This document shows, in pieces, positions 8,101 to 15,600 of a DNA stretch of 64,000 nt (its first letter is position 1; each line of letters opens with the position of its first letter). Position numbers and translations under genes: made by a program. The stretch lies in the NCBI GenBank assembly GCA_031258195.1, contig JAIRNF010000018.1, forward strand, positions 1 through 64,000. The letters are read 5' to 3'. The notes below the pieces were generated by a model. That model was not told where the DNA came from, did no database searches, and saw only the letters and a program-made list of their open reading frames with translations. Source of the DNA: Prevotellaceae bacterium (GTDB taxonomy: Bacteria > Bacteroidota > Bacteroidia > Bacteroidales > UBA932).

Positions 8101-9463
8101 CGTTAGCGCTGTCGGTAAACTTACGCAACATAAATACAACCTTTTGATATATGGGAAGCAGCACGTTTAAAGCGGCAAAAAGAAATGCTCCGGAACCAAC
8201 GCTAGGGTCGAGTACCGACAACTCATTTAGTACGTCTTTGTACAAGAATTTAAGCTGCCCGTAATTGGAAATGCTTGCTATGTAGCTATCAGCCGCGGCA
8301 ATTATATCCTCGTTATCGGTTATCAAGGGCGACGCGTCCGGCGCATTGTAACCGTTGCTTTTCATCTTATCGAAAATAAACGGAATAATGGTGTTTTTGG
8401 CAATGTACTCAGTTATATCCTCCTTTGTATAGTACGCGCCAAGTTCTTTTTGGTTAATATATTTTTCGAATATGTAGCCCAGCACATCGGGGTTAATGTC
8501 GGTATCCTTTTTCATTGGCCGCTGATCAAGATACCAAGTGTAGCCATTTAAGAACTCTAGAACTTCCCTAACTTTCCGCGCATTTACATTTATAGCTGTT
8601 TTTATAGCCTTTTCTTCATAATACTCAACCGAAACGTCTGTAGGGGTATATTTCTTTTCTACAATATGAGGGTAAAATAATCCACCATTCAAGTAGCGTA
8701 TATCGCCATACTCTGCGGTAAACATTCGCTTTGCCGGATTAGTATCTTTTCGCGCGAAGCCGTAAAAAAACAGGGGAAGCAAGAAATCATGATAGTAGTC
8801 TTTGGCTTTTTTTGTAACCTCAGCGAATTGGTCGAGCAAATAGTTCGGGTTATCTTGAATAACGTTGTGCTTCTGTAGGAAGTAAATAAACATAAATCTA
8901 TTCATTAGTACCGAAGCGTACCATGACAGGTCTTTTTCATCTGTAATTCCGGTTATAGCACTTCGCAGCTTCTTATGTATCTTCTGAAACTTATCAAAGA
9001 AGCTCTTCGCGACCTTGTCATTAGTTTCAAATGCCTTCTCGGCATTTATCTGTAATTCGGTACCATTTTCGGCTCTTTCAACATTAAACAGCCGTATTTT
9101 TTCTTTAAATAAAGAGGTATTTAAAGAGATTTCGTCATAGGTTATTTTCTTTAAGTTCTTAGAGGTAGCATCATTATATAGATCAATAACTTTACCATCG
9201 TTACAAACAAATAGGAAGTACGAATTGGGAAACTTATCCTTTTCTTTACGGATAAATTCTTTTTGAAACTCCGGTCTGCGGTCGCGGCATTCAACGATAA
9301 TGATATTTACATTTATCCCAACATATTCACGTCTATAGCTTAAGATATTTTCCGAATCCGCGATTTCGGGTATAATACACTCTATCCGATCATACTCATA
9401 CCCTAATTTCTCTACGAAAATATCATCTAGCGTTTTTTGAAAATCACTCATACTTGTATACAA
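5159..9463 (-). CDS. Chimera of Eco57I-type methyltransferase half and SNF2 helicase
   Basis: This single intact 1434-residue frame joins two machines. Residues 1-100 form a beta-rich leader with IIIVECRD at 54-61, possibly a weak (D/E)xK-like core. Residues 140-345 match the helical lead of Eco57I/PglX-type N6-adenine methyltransferases (MNRFMFIYFLQKHNV; LGAYYTKEDITEYIAKN). The SAM-binding motif I (LDPSVGSGAFL) is at 418-428, NLYGVDIVQEAVEICKLRL at 482-500 and LPDIDFNIYAGNSLAG at 517-532. In normal enzymes the catalytic NPPY motif follows, but none occurs anywhere in this protein. Instead a full SNF2 helicase begins near 624 (LFPFQRDAV): Walker A DVVGLGKS 653-660, DEAH 735-738, TATP 764-767, and a C-terminal helicase lobe with SEGQNLQDA and QRIGRVDRIGS. 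It should bind SAM but not methylate; ATP-driven DNA translocation is likely. It lies in a defence island, with Fic downstream and a divergent 192-residue gene upstream. Confidence 0.85.
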   Translation of the reverse strand: MYTSMSDFQKTLDDIFVEKLGYEYDRIECIIPEIADSENILSYRREYVGINVNIIIVECRDRRPEFQKEFIRKEKDKFPNSYFLFVCNDGKVIDLYNDATSKNLKKITYDEISLNTSLFKEKIRLFNVERAENGTELQINAEKAFETNDKVAKSFFDKFQKIHKKLRSAITGITDEKDLSWYASVLMNRFMFIYFLQKHNVIQDNPNYLLDQFAEVTKKAKDYYHDFLLPLFFYGFARKDTNPAKRMFTAEYGDIRYLNGGLFYPHIVEKKYTPTDVSVEYYEEKAIKTAINVNARKVREVLEFLNGYTWYLDQRPMKKDTDINPDVLGYIFEKYINQKELGAYYTKEDITEYIAKNTIIPFIFDKMKSNGYNAPDASPLITDNEDIIAAADSYIASISNYGQLKFLYKDVLNELSVLDPSVGSGAFLFAALNVLLPIYQKVVFMLRKFTDSANDKWLTEQLALIDKRKEEYFLTKQIILNNLYGVDIVQEAVEICKLRLFLQLVSHISDIKLIEPLPDIDFNIYAGNSLAGGLSWEDLLGNYIMDVYISNNREQIQNDIDQLGLLKAEFRKQQRLSDKEDELDVIKDNILTIENRVNYAILKDRIQIKEHLVGEKSAFDFSKLFPFQRDAVNMALHKLEDVSDPRSGIFISDVVGLGKSYIALAIMSWYWSRRRKSSLIVCPAALKPMWEAYVDDYKLNSRVLAYSELYYKDDNENYTLNDESAYDGYEVVVIDEAHNFRNRETQRYRILAPYLQGKKVVLLTATPQNKSAWDIYWQIKLFHQSDVTDLNIVPNNLKDYFNEHQNNPQKIAELLQNFVIRRTRNDIKTNPKYAKLDIKFPKRTLNTVDYQIDATYAQVNKPSIYESIIDKMFKVDKKERYQYSIYALTNFLKEGKKKDKKYQGLSHFGELVRGLLKILLFKRLESSAYSFVTSLGRMVKRHEFVLQSIVERDVVVTGKSEQIELFLEGDESYKLNEYPIEDFNKDLLIEFIGNDLKILNEVVALVEPIVRVEKRDAKFDQFIKKVMTPNKDEKMLIFSEFTDTVEYIFKRTQALYPNSNIELITSSRTKTEDKADIVRRFSPNSQTNGLGLNDTEKEIQILFTSDVLSEGQNLQDAHIVVNYDFHWNPVRLIQRIGRVDRIGSKADYIKVYNFLPDEKIEEQLDLRGRVSRRINEIHQIFGSDSPILSEEESFNEESIYAIYSEKKEEVFDVDGGLTTIFDEAERILNKLEQDDNKEFQRIINLPDGIRAAKKGDKKGIFALLKAGNLTSLHFRDNSKQGIDSIEEIIKLIKAEKSDKGIMFDAKEHASQMAPVYSSFKQAMLRRKQQFSAANITPEQKYFQERLKMCYSNLFNSLNEEYKSKINRLNTIFQREIPDYAKTELRILKKEKLSDNLMIDALELLAEKNQIENFQKRLAIVDTESIRTICSECIL

Positions 9464-9532
9464 TCAGAATGGCTAAAATACAAAAAAACATATTAGACTC
9501 TGGATATTTACCGCATTTTATCATATATCAGG

Positions 9533-9566
9533 CCGTACGATATAGTTTAAAGAATACATCGTATGG
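9533..9566. promoter_or_regulatory. Inverted repeat in the divergent promoter region
   Basis: Arms CCGTACGAT (9533-9541) and ATCGTATGG (9558-9566) are inverted copies with one G-T mismatch and a 16-base centre. They lie in the 263-base gap between the chimera gene (minus) and the 192-residue gene (plus), so they could be an operator shared by both. No regulator gene is adjacent. Confidence 0.3.
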
Positions 9567-9726
9567 TGTAGGATAACTATATTCGGCGACAAAATTAAAT
9601 AAAGGTAGATTTTCAATTTATTCTTAACTTTAAATTTTAATTATCGCGCTTATCGGTTCTTAATAACGCATTGAAACAGTAAATTTAGCCTCGCAATTAT
9701 ATTGTTAACCCTGTTGTAAATAGCAT

Positions 9727-10305
9727 ATGGAAGCGCAATTTAGCCACATCATCGGTCAGGCGCGGAAGTATCACCTGTATGCCGAAAAACCCAATGAGCT
9801 GTTTAATGCTGTAAATGCATTATCGCAAGCTGAGATCGAACATGTATATAGTGAGTACAACGATCGGCAGTCGAAGTTTCAACCTGTAAACTTATTACGC
9901 GCGACAATAGCGCGACAGCTACTTGATGGTAAAGAGGTGAATGAATTGATGATTGATGAGATAAAGAATCGCATTCGTCAAAAGGATAAAGAGTACTTCT
10001 CATACCTAACAGAGTCATACCTGAAACAGCTTAGCGAGTACTCAATGGCCGGACGCGATTTGTTTGCCAATTGGCAACGATATTGGTTTATACTTCACCC
10101 GTTTATTTATAGAGATGAGATAAAGGTTGAGACTCGTAAGTACCTCGACCAAATTTGCCGGCAGCTTATAAAAGATCTAGAATTGCCCGACTATAGTTAT
10201 ACGTCATTCGATTTTTTAGGCCCAAATAATTTTGGAGACACAAGGTGCTGGATAGCACTTTACTCTTCGCAAAAGAACAACCATAAGGAAGCTACCAACA
10301 ATTAA
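9727..10305 (+). CDS. Unrecognised 192-residue protein divergent from the helicase chimera
   Basis: I do not recognise this protein. It is intracellular (no signal peptide or membrane segment), 192 residues, mostly helical by composition, with many Tyr/Gln/Asn residues (KYHLYAEKPNEL at the start, FFLGP-like FDFLGPNNFGDTRCW near the end). It has no nuclease, helicase or HTH motif that I can see. It starts 263 bases from the divergent start of the methyltransferase/SNF2 chimera and ends in a terminator-like hairpin, so it forms its own unit. Its position between that gene and the qat operon makes a defence-related or accessory role possible, but this is inference from context only. Codon use and base composition resemble the chimera more than the AT-rich qat genes. 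Confidence 0.65.
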   Translation: MEAQFSHIIGQARKYHLYAEKPNELFNAVNALSQAEIEHVYSEYNDRQSKFQPVNLLRATIARQLLDGKEVNELMIDEIKNRIRQKDKEYFSYLTESYLKQLSEYSMAGRDLFANWQRYWFILHPFIYRDEIKVETRKYLDQICRQLIKDLELPDYSYTSFDFLGPNNFGDTRCWIALYSSQKNNHKEATNN

Positions 10306-10322
10306 ATGTTGATAAAACAAGA

Positions 10323-10347
10323 AAAGTCCACTATTTCAGCGGACTTT
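10323..10347 (+). terminator. Terminator-like hairpin after the 192-residue gene
   Basis: AAAGTCC (10323-10329) pairs with GGACTTT (10341-10347), with CT/AG continuing the stem after one mismatch. It starts 18 bases after the stop codon. The T-tract is short, so strength is uncertain. Confidence 0.5.
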
Positions 10348-10705
10348 ATACGATTTATTATATGTTTATTTATGGATATTAAGTATGGGTTATTTGCCGA
10401 TACAGAAATTTCCTTCCACCTCATATTGCATCTGATTACCAATGTATTGTATGTTTTTAATTACGAATCAGTTGTAAATTTACCGTAAATATTGATTCGT
10501 AATTACTTAGAAAGGTCAAACTATTGTCTGGATAGTTAGTAAAAATATCATGATAATAGTTTTGTAAAAATGACATACGTGATAATTTCACCTTTTATTT
10601 CACCAAGGTAGTGTACAATCTATCATATATTCTGCTATTCTTTTAATGAAAAAAATCAAATATAACCTACCTATATTCATGAAGGTAAGTTAAATAGAAT
10701 AGCTA
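10348..10705. repeat. Gene-free gap with a 13-bp perfect inverted repeat
   Basis: This AT-rich gap lies between two convergent genes. It contains a perfect 13-bp inverted repeat, TAATTACGAATCA at 10458-10470 and TGATTCGTAATTA at 10493-10505, with a 22-base centre that includes the short palindrome GTAAATTTAC. No T-tract follows, so it is not a standard terminator. A 60-codon frame at 10306-10488 crosses it but has no coding character. The rest shows only AT-rich sequence. Confidence 0.5.
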
Positions 10706-11434
10706 TCATGATACTATATTTACAAAATTTTGCCAAAGAATATTTTTCATTTCATCATAGCTGATATTTTTTATTCGAGATAAACTTTCCACAATATATC
10801 CTAAATCTTTTAAAGAAAAGATTGTCCCATTGATAAAAGTAAATGGACTATCAGTTTCTATTAATAATCTGTCATTAGGAATATTACTTATTATTTTACA
10901 TCCAGATTCAGAGTTTAACATAGTATAATTAACTGAAAAATAACAGTTATTATCAATAGCTTGCATCAATGTTTGTTTAGCACCTGAATACCAATGAAGA
11001 ATTACCTTACCGTTAAAATCATTTCCTATAATTGATATTACTTCTGAAGCAGCAGCTCTCGAATGAACTGTAAGTATCTTTCCTCCCAATATATTACATT
11101 TATTTATAAGCTCATCAAAGAATGATAATTGTAAAGATTTTGATTTTTTTCCTATTTTCAAATCTATTCCAACTTCACCAATATATTTTGCATCAGGAAG
11201 CAATCGCCACATATCTGGAATATATTTTTGATATTGCTCAATGAGTTCAGGGTGGAAACCTAAAGCAATCCTTATATACTTATGATCAATCTCTCTACTT
11301 AGTTTCTCATATAAAGGAGGAAGGTTGGTAACAGCAATAGTATATATTTTATTGGCCTCAATTAAATTTAGAATATCATTCCTTGAATCTTTTTGTAGGT
11401 CTAAATGAAAGTGAGTGTCATAAAGATTAGCCAT
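10706..11434 (-). CDS. qatD: QatD: TatD-family hydrolase of the Qat defence system
   Basis: The 242-residue product is a TatD-like metal-dependent hydrolase. Metal ligands are visible in order: HFH in LYDTHFHLDL (residues 3-12), the GEVGID strand at about 91-96, TVHSR near 120 and the closing LIETDSPF near 194. TatD enzymes are deoxyribonucleases with a TIM-barrel fold. It is the last gene of a four-gene minus-strand operon and starts 8 bases inside the end of qatC, so translation is coupled. In QatABCD anti-phage systems the fourth gene is a TatD homologue, matching this position. The gene is AT-rich like the rest of the operon and unlike its flanks, consistent with transfer. Confidence 0.9.
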   Translation of the reverse strand: MANLYDTHFHLDLQKDSRNDILNLIEANKIYTIAVTNLPPLYEKLSREIDHKYIRIALGFHPELIEQYQKYIPDMWRLLPDAKYIGEVGIDLKIGKKSKSLQLSFFDELINKCNILGGKILTVHSRAAASEVISIIGNDFNGKVILHWYSGAKQTLMQAIDNNCYFSVNYTMLNSESGCKIISNIPNDRLLIETDSPFTFINGTIFSLKDLGYIVESLSRIKNISYDEMKNILWQNFVNIVS

Positions 11435-12719
11435 TATATTTATCTAGTAATGTTTTCAATTCATTCATTCCTCTTCTGTAAATTCCACAATAGCGTTCAA
11501 GTTCATCAACTATTGGGCCTGATATTTGAATAGAAAGAGCCGTATCTATATTATTATTTACATAATCTCTGATACCTAATTTGAACGATCGTAAATTCTC
11601 TGATGCACTAGTATTTCTAAAATTTTTATCTCTATAATTTGAATTGTCATTTTCGTAAGCATATTCAATAGCAGCTCTACGAATGACACAAGGTAAGCAA
11701 TTACCACAATGAGAAGGAGGCTCCCTCCTATATCTAGCTAAATCAGGGTGAGAGCATGACATCGTTTCTGAAATATTTGCTTTTAAAAATACAGAGTCAT
11801 TACATTCACTTATCATTTCTCCCTTTGTTTTAAATTGATATGGATTATATAATTTTATTTTTATTTCTATATTGATAAGTAATTGTTGTAATAATCTCAT
11901 GTAATAAGGATGGGTAGTTCTTGTACTACTACTTCCTAATCTAGTATTTGTTAAAGGAATATTTAGAGAGATTAATCCATTCTCTGGAATATATAATGTA
12001 ATATTGTCGTTTGCCATAGATCCTAGAATTATAGCATGTGCGAAGAACATAAAAGAACGCGTTCGCGTGGTATCTTCAATACCCTTAAGAGGAGAGGCGT
12101 AAAAATTGAAAAACTGTTCATCTGATAATTGATATTGAGAAATAAGCTTTTTAATTACATTTTTCTGATAGCTTATTACACCTTTTCCTCCTCCATAGTG
12201 ACCAACAAACCATATGTCTTTTTCTTTATTTAGCATATCTATGGCACCAATAAATGAATCTAATCCACCTGATAACATGCAAATTGCTTTTGGAAAATGT
12301 TTCCTTTTTTGTCGTTTTATTCCTTTGAAAGCATTCTCTTCTTTTTGATTAAGTTCTCTTTCTCGAAACTCAAAACTCCATACATCACCACTTAAGAAAG
12401 AAAGCATTTTTTCTAAAAGATCCTTATTCTGATTCCATATATCCAATTCGAGTACAGGCATATACAGCTTTATCTGTCTTGTCCATGCGTCGTCCTCCTT
12501 TTTTCTTTGAATTTTCCTATCAGCATAATAGACCATTAAGGATATATTTAATAAATCTATTGATGATTTGCTAAATGAATTACATTGATACAATTTTCTT
12601 TTATTATCGTCCCAGAACGTATAACGATATTCATTTTTTGAGAATAAATCTACAGTAAAATCTGCATCTACCTTTGAGAATGTATCATTTTGATTCAATC
12701 GACATACTATCCTTTTCAT
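11427..12719 (-). CDS. qatC: QatC: QueC-like protein of the Qat defence system
   Basis: This 430-residue protein resembles QueC, the ATP-dependent 7-cyano-7-deazaguanine synthase. The PP-loop SGGLDS is at 150-155, followed by the helix FIGAIDML. The C-terminal zinc-binding cysteines are present (SCSHPDL, then HCGNCLPCVIRRAAIEYA). Compared with metabolic QueC (about 220 residues) it carries a long N-terminal extension of about 140 residues, as is usual for defence-type homologues. It overlaps qatB by 4 bases (ATGA) and qatD by 8 bases. No queD/queE/queF genes are near, so a role in defence rather than queuosine synthesis is inferred. Whether it modifies DNA or protein is not visible from sequence. 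Confidence 0.9.
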   Translation of the reverse strand: MKRIVCRLNQNDTFSKVDADFTVDLFSKNEYRYTFWDDNKRKLYQCNSFSKSSIDLLNISLMVYYADRKIQRKKEDDAWTRQIKLYMPVLELDIWNQNKDLLEKMLSFLSGDVWSFEFRERELNQKEENAFKGIKRQKRKHFPKAICMLSGGLDSFIGAIDMLNKEKDIWFVGHYGGGKGVISYQKNVIKKLISQYQLSDEQFFNFYASPLKGIEDTTRTRSFMFFAHAIILGSMANDNITLYIPENGLISLNIPLTNTRLGSSSTRTTHPYYMRLLQQLLINIEIKIKLYNPYQFKTKGEMISECNDSVFLKANISETMSCSHPDLARYRREPPSHCGNCLPCVIRRAAIEYAYENDNSNYRDKNFRNTSASENLRSFKLGIRDYVNNNIDTALSIQISGPIVDELERYCGIYRRGMNELKTLLDKYNG

Positions 12720-13648
12720 AATTGATCCTCCAAAACTTTATAACATTGTTGATACAAACCTTCAACTAATACATGCACATTCTTTGTTTGAGAATTGATC
12801 ATGGAAAGAGGTTTATCTTTTAATGTTGTTGATACTTTTGTTTCAATATAATCTTTTAGTTCTTTTTCTAATTTGGCAGCAGTATTGGAATTTTCAGCTT
12901 TTCTCTCGATTCTACTCCCTAGATCATGTATTAATCGTTCATAGATAAAAGTTTCAATATACTTTGTTATGAGCATTTTTGATACATCAGAATCGAACGA
13001 ATCCAAAAGTGAAATATCTTGTTTTTCATCATCAAACTTCTCGTATATAATAGACATTGTATTTATCAATGCTTTGCGAGCGACTGAGTCATCATTTATA
13101 TCTGGAGTAGGAGCAAGTATGTTCACAATATCATTCAAAATTTCCTTAGGCTTTCTTCCCTCTATTGGAATTTGATATTCTTCTAAAACTTGGTTTACTC
13201 CTTTCTTTGATACATCATTAAAGAAAGTACCAATATTAATAGTCGTTTTTATTGCAGATTTTGCAGATTTTGCAGATTTTGCAGCATTTACTGAACCTCC
13301 ACGACTTTTCACATAATCAGAAACAGCATTTCCTTTAGCATTCTGCCCTCCTTTCCCAGATGCATATTTAGACATAGAGTTTTTAGCAGATGTCCAAGAA
13401 GAATATTGAGGCGTTTGGGATGAAAGTTCCTCTGGTGCTAAATCTTCTTTCTCACTAGGCTTTTCTGATGGATTTTCCTTTTCAGGCTGATCCTTTTCCC
13501 CCGAATCATTGTTTTCTTCTTTTTGATCTGGGGTATTTGGAGGAATCGGATTATTGTCATTGTCATTCCCGTCACCATCATTAAAATCAGGAGGTAATAA
13601 TGGTGATCTATTTGATCCATCATACATACTTGATGTTCCCATACTCAA
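12716..13648 (-). CDS. qatB: QatB: low-complexity protein of the Qat defence system
   Basis: The 310-residue product has an acidic, Pro/Asn/Asp/Glu-rich disordered N-terminal third (NDGDGNDNDNNP; EKENPSEKPSEKED). A basic segment with the repeat AAKSAKSAKSAIK follows at about 120-135, then a helical C-terminal half. No catalytic motif is visible. It is assigned as QatB from its place as second gene between the KAP ATPase and the QueC-like gene. Second genes of known QatABCD operons are likewise poorly conserved proteins of unknown function. It starts 1 base after the end of qatA and ends in an ATGA overlap with qatC. The KSA repeat is encoded by a 9-base tandem repeat that could vary in copy number without breaking the frame. 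Confidence 0.8.
   Translation of the reverse strand: MSMGTSSMYDGSNRSPLLPPDFNDGDGNDNDNNPIPPNTPDQKEENNDSGEKDQPEKENPSEKPSEKEDLAPEELSSQTPQYSSWTSAKNSMSKYASGKGGQNAKGNAVSDYVKSRGGSVNAAKSAKSAKSAIKTTINIGTFFNDVSKKGVNQVLEEYQIPIEGRKPKEILNDIVNILAPTPDINDDSVARKALINTMSIIYEKFDDEKQDISLLDSFDSDVSKMLITKYIETFIYERLIHDLGSRIERKAENSNTAAKLEKELKDYIETKVSTTLKDKPLSMINSQTKNVHVLVEGLYQQCYKVLEDQL
13252..13287 (-). repeat. Nine-base tandem repeat inside qatB
   Basis: Three perfect direct copies of TTGCAGATT (13252-13260, 13261-13269, 13270-13278) are followed by a partial copy (TTGCAGCAT). They encode K-S-A units in QatB. The unit length is a multiple of three, so slippage would change repeat number but not frame. Confidence 0.85.
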
Positions 13649-13649
13649 T

Positions 13650-15467
13650 CTATTTTATGTTTTTTAATTCTTCTTCAATAGCACTCTTTAGTGTCTTTTG
13701 AGATTCCCATTTAGATAAAATTTCTCTCATCTTAGTTTTATCGGTTAATTTATTTACAAAAGGAGGTATTAAAGGTATAAATGAAGATTTAATTCGCTCC
13801 ATAGGGAGACGTTCTAAAATGGAAACAGTATCAATATAAAGCTCTGGACGAGACCCTCCCCATTCAATAAAAGATTGAAACAATGATTTATCTATCTCTG
13901 TAGAAGATTCCATTTTTACAACTATCTCATTCAGAATAGATACAGCTTCAAAATCGGATACATTTGCTACCGATTTCATTGCTTCAGTACGCAAAGTATC
14001 ACTTCCACTTATTAAATCTTGTATTACTTTAATTGCGTTCTGACTGAGATTTTGAGACTTTATAAATGACATATTCTTTTGGCTCTCTCTCGAAAAATAA
14101 AAATAAGGTCTTAAATCTATATTTGCTAATAAAGGCTCAATATTTGTTAGCCAATCTACAATCCATGTATCATCCTTCCATGTATTTAAAATATTCTCAT
14201 CTTCCCATTTCCCTTCTTCAATTTGAACTAATTCTATCGGTTTTCCATTTTCATTAGCTTGTAACTGTGCTAGTCTTTTATAAAATGGATCTTTAAAATA
14301 TTCAATAAGCATTAACTTCGCCAAGACTCTTCTATCTAAAGGTATTTTACGGTAATCAGCCATCATAATCCTTAATTCCATTGCATTTAAGAAGCGTTTG
14401 CAATGTCTAGGATTCCCATTTAATCCTTTAGCAAGAACCGATGAAATCTGTTTTGATAGAGAAATTGTTTCTTTTAACTTTTCTGCTAAATCCCCGGATT
14501 TATCTTTTATAAGTTCATATGTTAATTCAAAATCAAGAAAATTTTGTTCCTTTTCTTCATTAATAATATCTCGTATTATAGCAAGATCGCTATTATAATC
14601 TTTTTCAAACAGTAAATACATGATATAGAATTCAACTTCTTTTTGTCCCAGTTGGGGTATACGAATAGGATATTGAATTAATTTTTCTAAATACTCTTTT
14701 CCAATATCCATCTGGTTTCCCTCTACATCAGGATATTTCATTTGAACAGCGTATCTTATTTGTCTTTCATCTGCACCAATGACAAAAGATGTTCCTTTAG
14801 CAAATAAAAATAGACGGATAGCTTCTAATGTTTCTAGAATAGTGTCATGTTTACAACGATCTAATTCGTCTATGAATACTATAAGCCTTTTAATATTTGT
14901 TTTTTCTAATAGTAATGCAAAATCATTATGAAAAGATTTCACACTTTTTCTTACCTCTTTGCTTTTAAATGTTTTAAAAATCCCTTCTATTTCTTGCTCC
15001 TCAACATTTGTACCTTTAGATGCTAATGCATTCTTTATAGTATCAATTGTAATATCAGATATAGTAAGTAAACCTCCAGTTAACAAAAAGTCGATTCCAT
15101 ATTTAGCCAACTTACTTGTTAATTTGATGAAATCGGTATTATCATATAAATTCTTTAATATGCCTTTTGCCTTTGCTGATAGTCGTTTTCTCTTTCCGAT
15201 TTCATCAAGAATAGATCCTATTAAAGCAACCTTAGCATCTTCGTATCCTTCAAATAACCAACCATTAAATTTTAGACATAAAATATTATCTTCTTTAGAC
15301 AAATCATTCATAACCATATCCATCAAACTGGATTTTCCACTACCCCAATCTCCATATATGCCTATGGTTGAAGGCGTTAAATTGTCATCTAAAATAATAT
15401 TTTTTGCAACATCGACTAAGTAATCAAAATCTAAAAGGTCTATATTGGTTTCACAGTCTTTCCACAT
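13650..15467 (-). CDS. qatA: QatA: KAP-family P-loop ATPase of the Qat defence system
   Basis: The 605-residue product is a KAP-type P-loop NTPase. Walker A reads GDWGSGKSS at 39-47, and Walker B is IVFIDELDRC at 196-205. Between them lies a segment with hydrophobic stretches (YGIDFLLTGGLLTISDI, about 123-139), as in KAP NTPases, which often carry insertions there. The KAP sensor region (GADERQIRYAVQ; ARGLNGNPRHCKRFLNAMELR-like block) follows. The C-terminal 200 residues are helical and unassigned. It is the first gene of the qatABCD operon on the minus strand, with a TAAATTTG -7 element 37 bases upstream. ATP hydrolysis by QatA is presumed to drive or sense in defence; this is inferred from family membership. 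Confidence 0.9.
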   Translation of the reverse strand: MWKDCETNIDLLDFDYLVDVAKNIILDDNLTPSTIGIYGDWGSGKSSLMDMVMNDLSKEDNILCLKFNGWLFEGYEDAKVALIGSILDEIGKRKRLSAKAKGILKNLYDNTDFIKLTSKLAKYGIDFLLTGGLLTISDITIDTIKNALASKGTNVEEQEIEGIFKTFKSKEVRKSVKSFHNDFALLLEKTNIKRLIVFIDELDRCKHDTILETLEAIRLFLFAKGTSFVIGADERQIRYAVQMKYPDVEGNQMDIGKEYLEKLIQYPIRIPQLGQKEVEFYIMYLLFEKDYNSDLAIIRDIINEEKEQNFLDFELTYELIKDKSGDLAEKLKETISLSKQISSVLAKGLNGNPRHCKRFLNAMELRIMMADYRKIPLDRRVLAKLMLIEYFKDPFYKRLAQLQANENGKPIELVQIEEGKWEDENILNTWKDDTWIVDWLTNIEPLLANIDLRPYFYFSRESQKNMSFIKSQNLSQNAIKVIQDLISGSDTLRTEAMKSVANVSDFEAVSILNEIVVKMESSTEIDKSLFQSFIEWGGSRPELYIDTVSILERLPMERIKSSFIPLIPPFVNKLTDKTKMREILSKWESQKTLKSAIEEELKNIK

Positions 15468-15503
15468 GATATATATATTAGAAAAATTTCAAAATGCTAT
15501 TCA

Positions 15504-15511
15504 CAAATTTA
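15504..15511 (-). promoter_or_regulatory. Candidate -7 element of the qat operon
   Basis: Minus-strand TAAATTTG matches the Bacteroidota -7 consensus TAnnTTTG and lies 37 bases before the qatA ATG, giving a leader of roughly 30 bases. A clear -33 TTTG at standard spacing is not seen. Confidence 0.45.
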
Positions 15512-15600
15512 ACAAATCATTTAATATAAGTATAAGATATAACTATTTTATTTTCAATAAATAATCACCCCCAAGAAAACATCTCAGGGGTAAATTAATT

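Noticed and set aside
5159..9463. A type ISP restriction enzyme (LlaGI-like) or a DISARM helicase
   Set aside because: Domain order is reversed, there is no NPPY motif or target-recognition domain, and no other DISARM genes are near.
10306..10488. A 60-residue gene directly after the 192-residue gene
   Set aside because: The frame crosses a terminator-like hairpin and an inverted repeat, and has no protein-like pattern or homology that I recognise.
14959..15423. A 154-residue plus-strand frame inside qatA
   Set aside because: It is antisense to the conserved Walker A region of the ATPase and has no features of its own.
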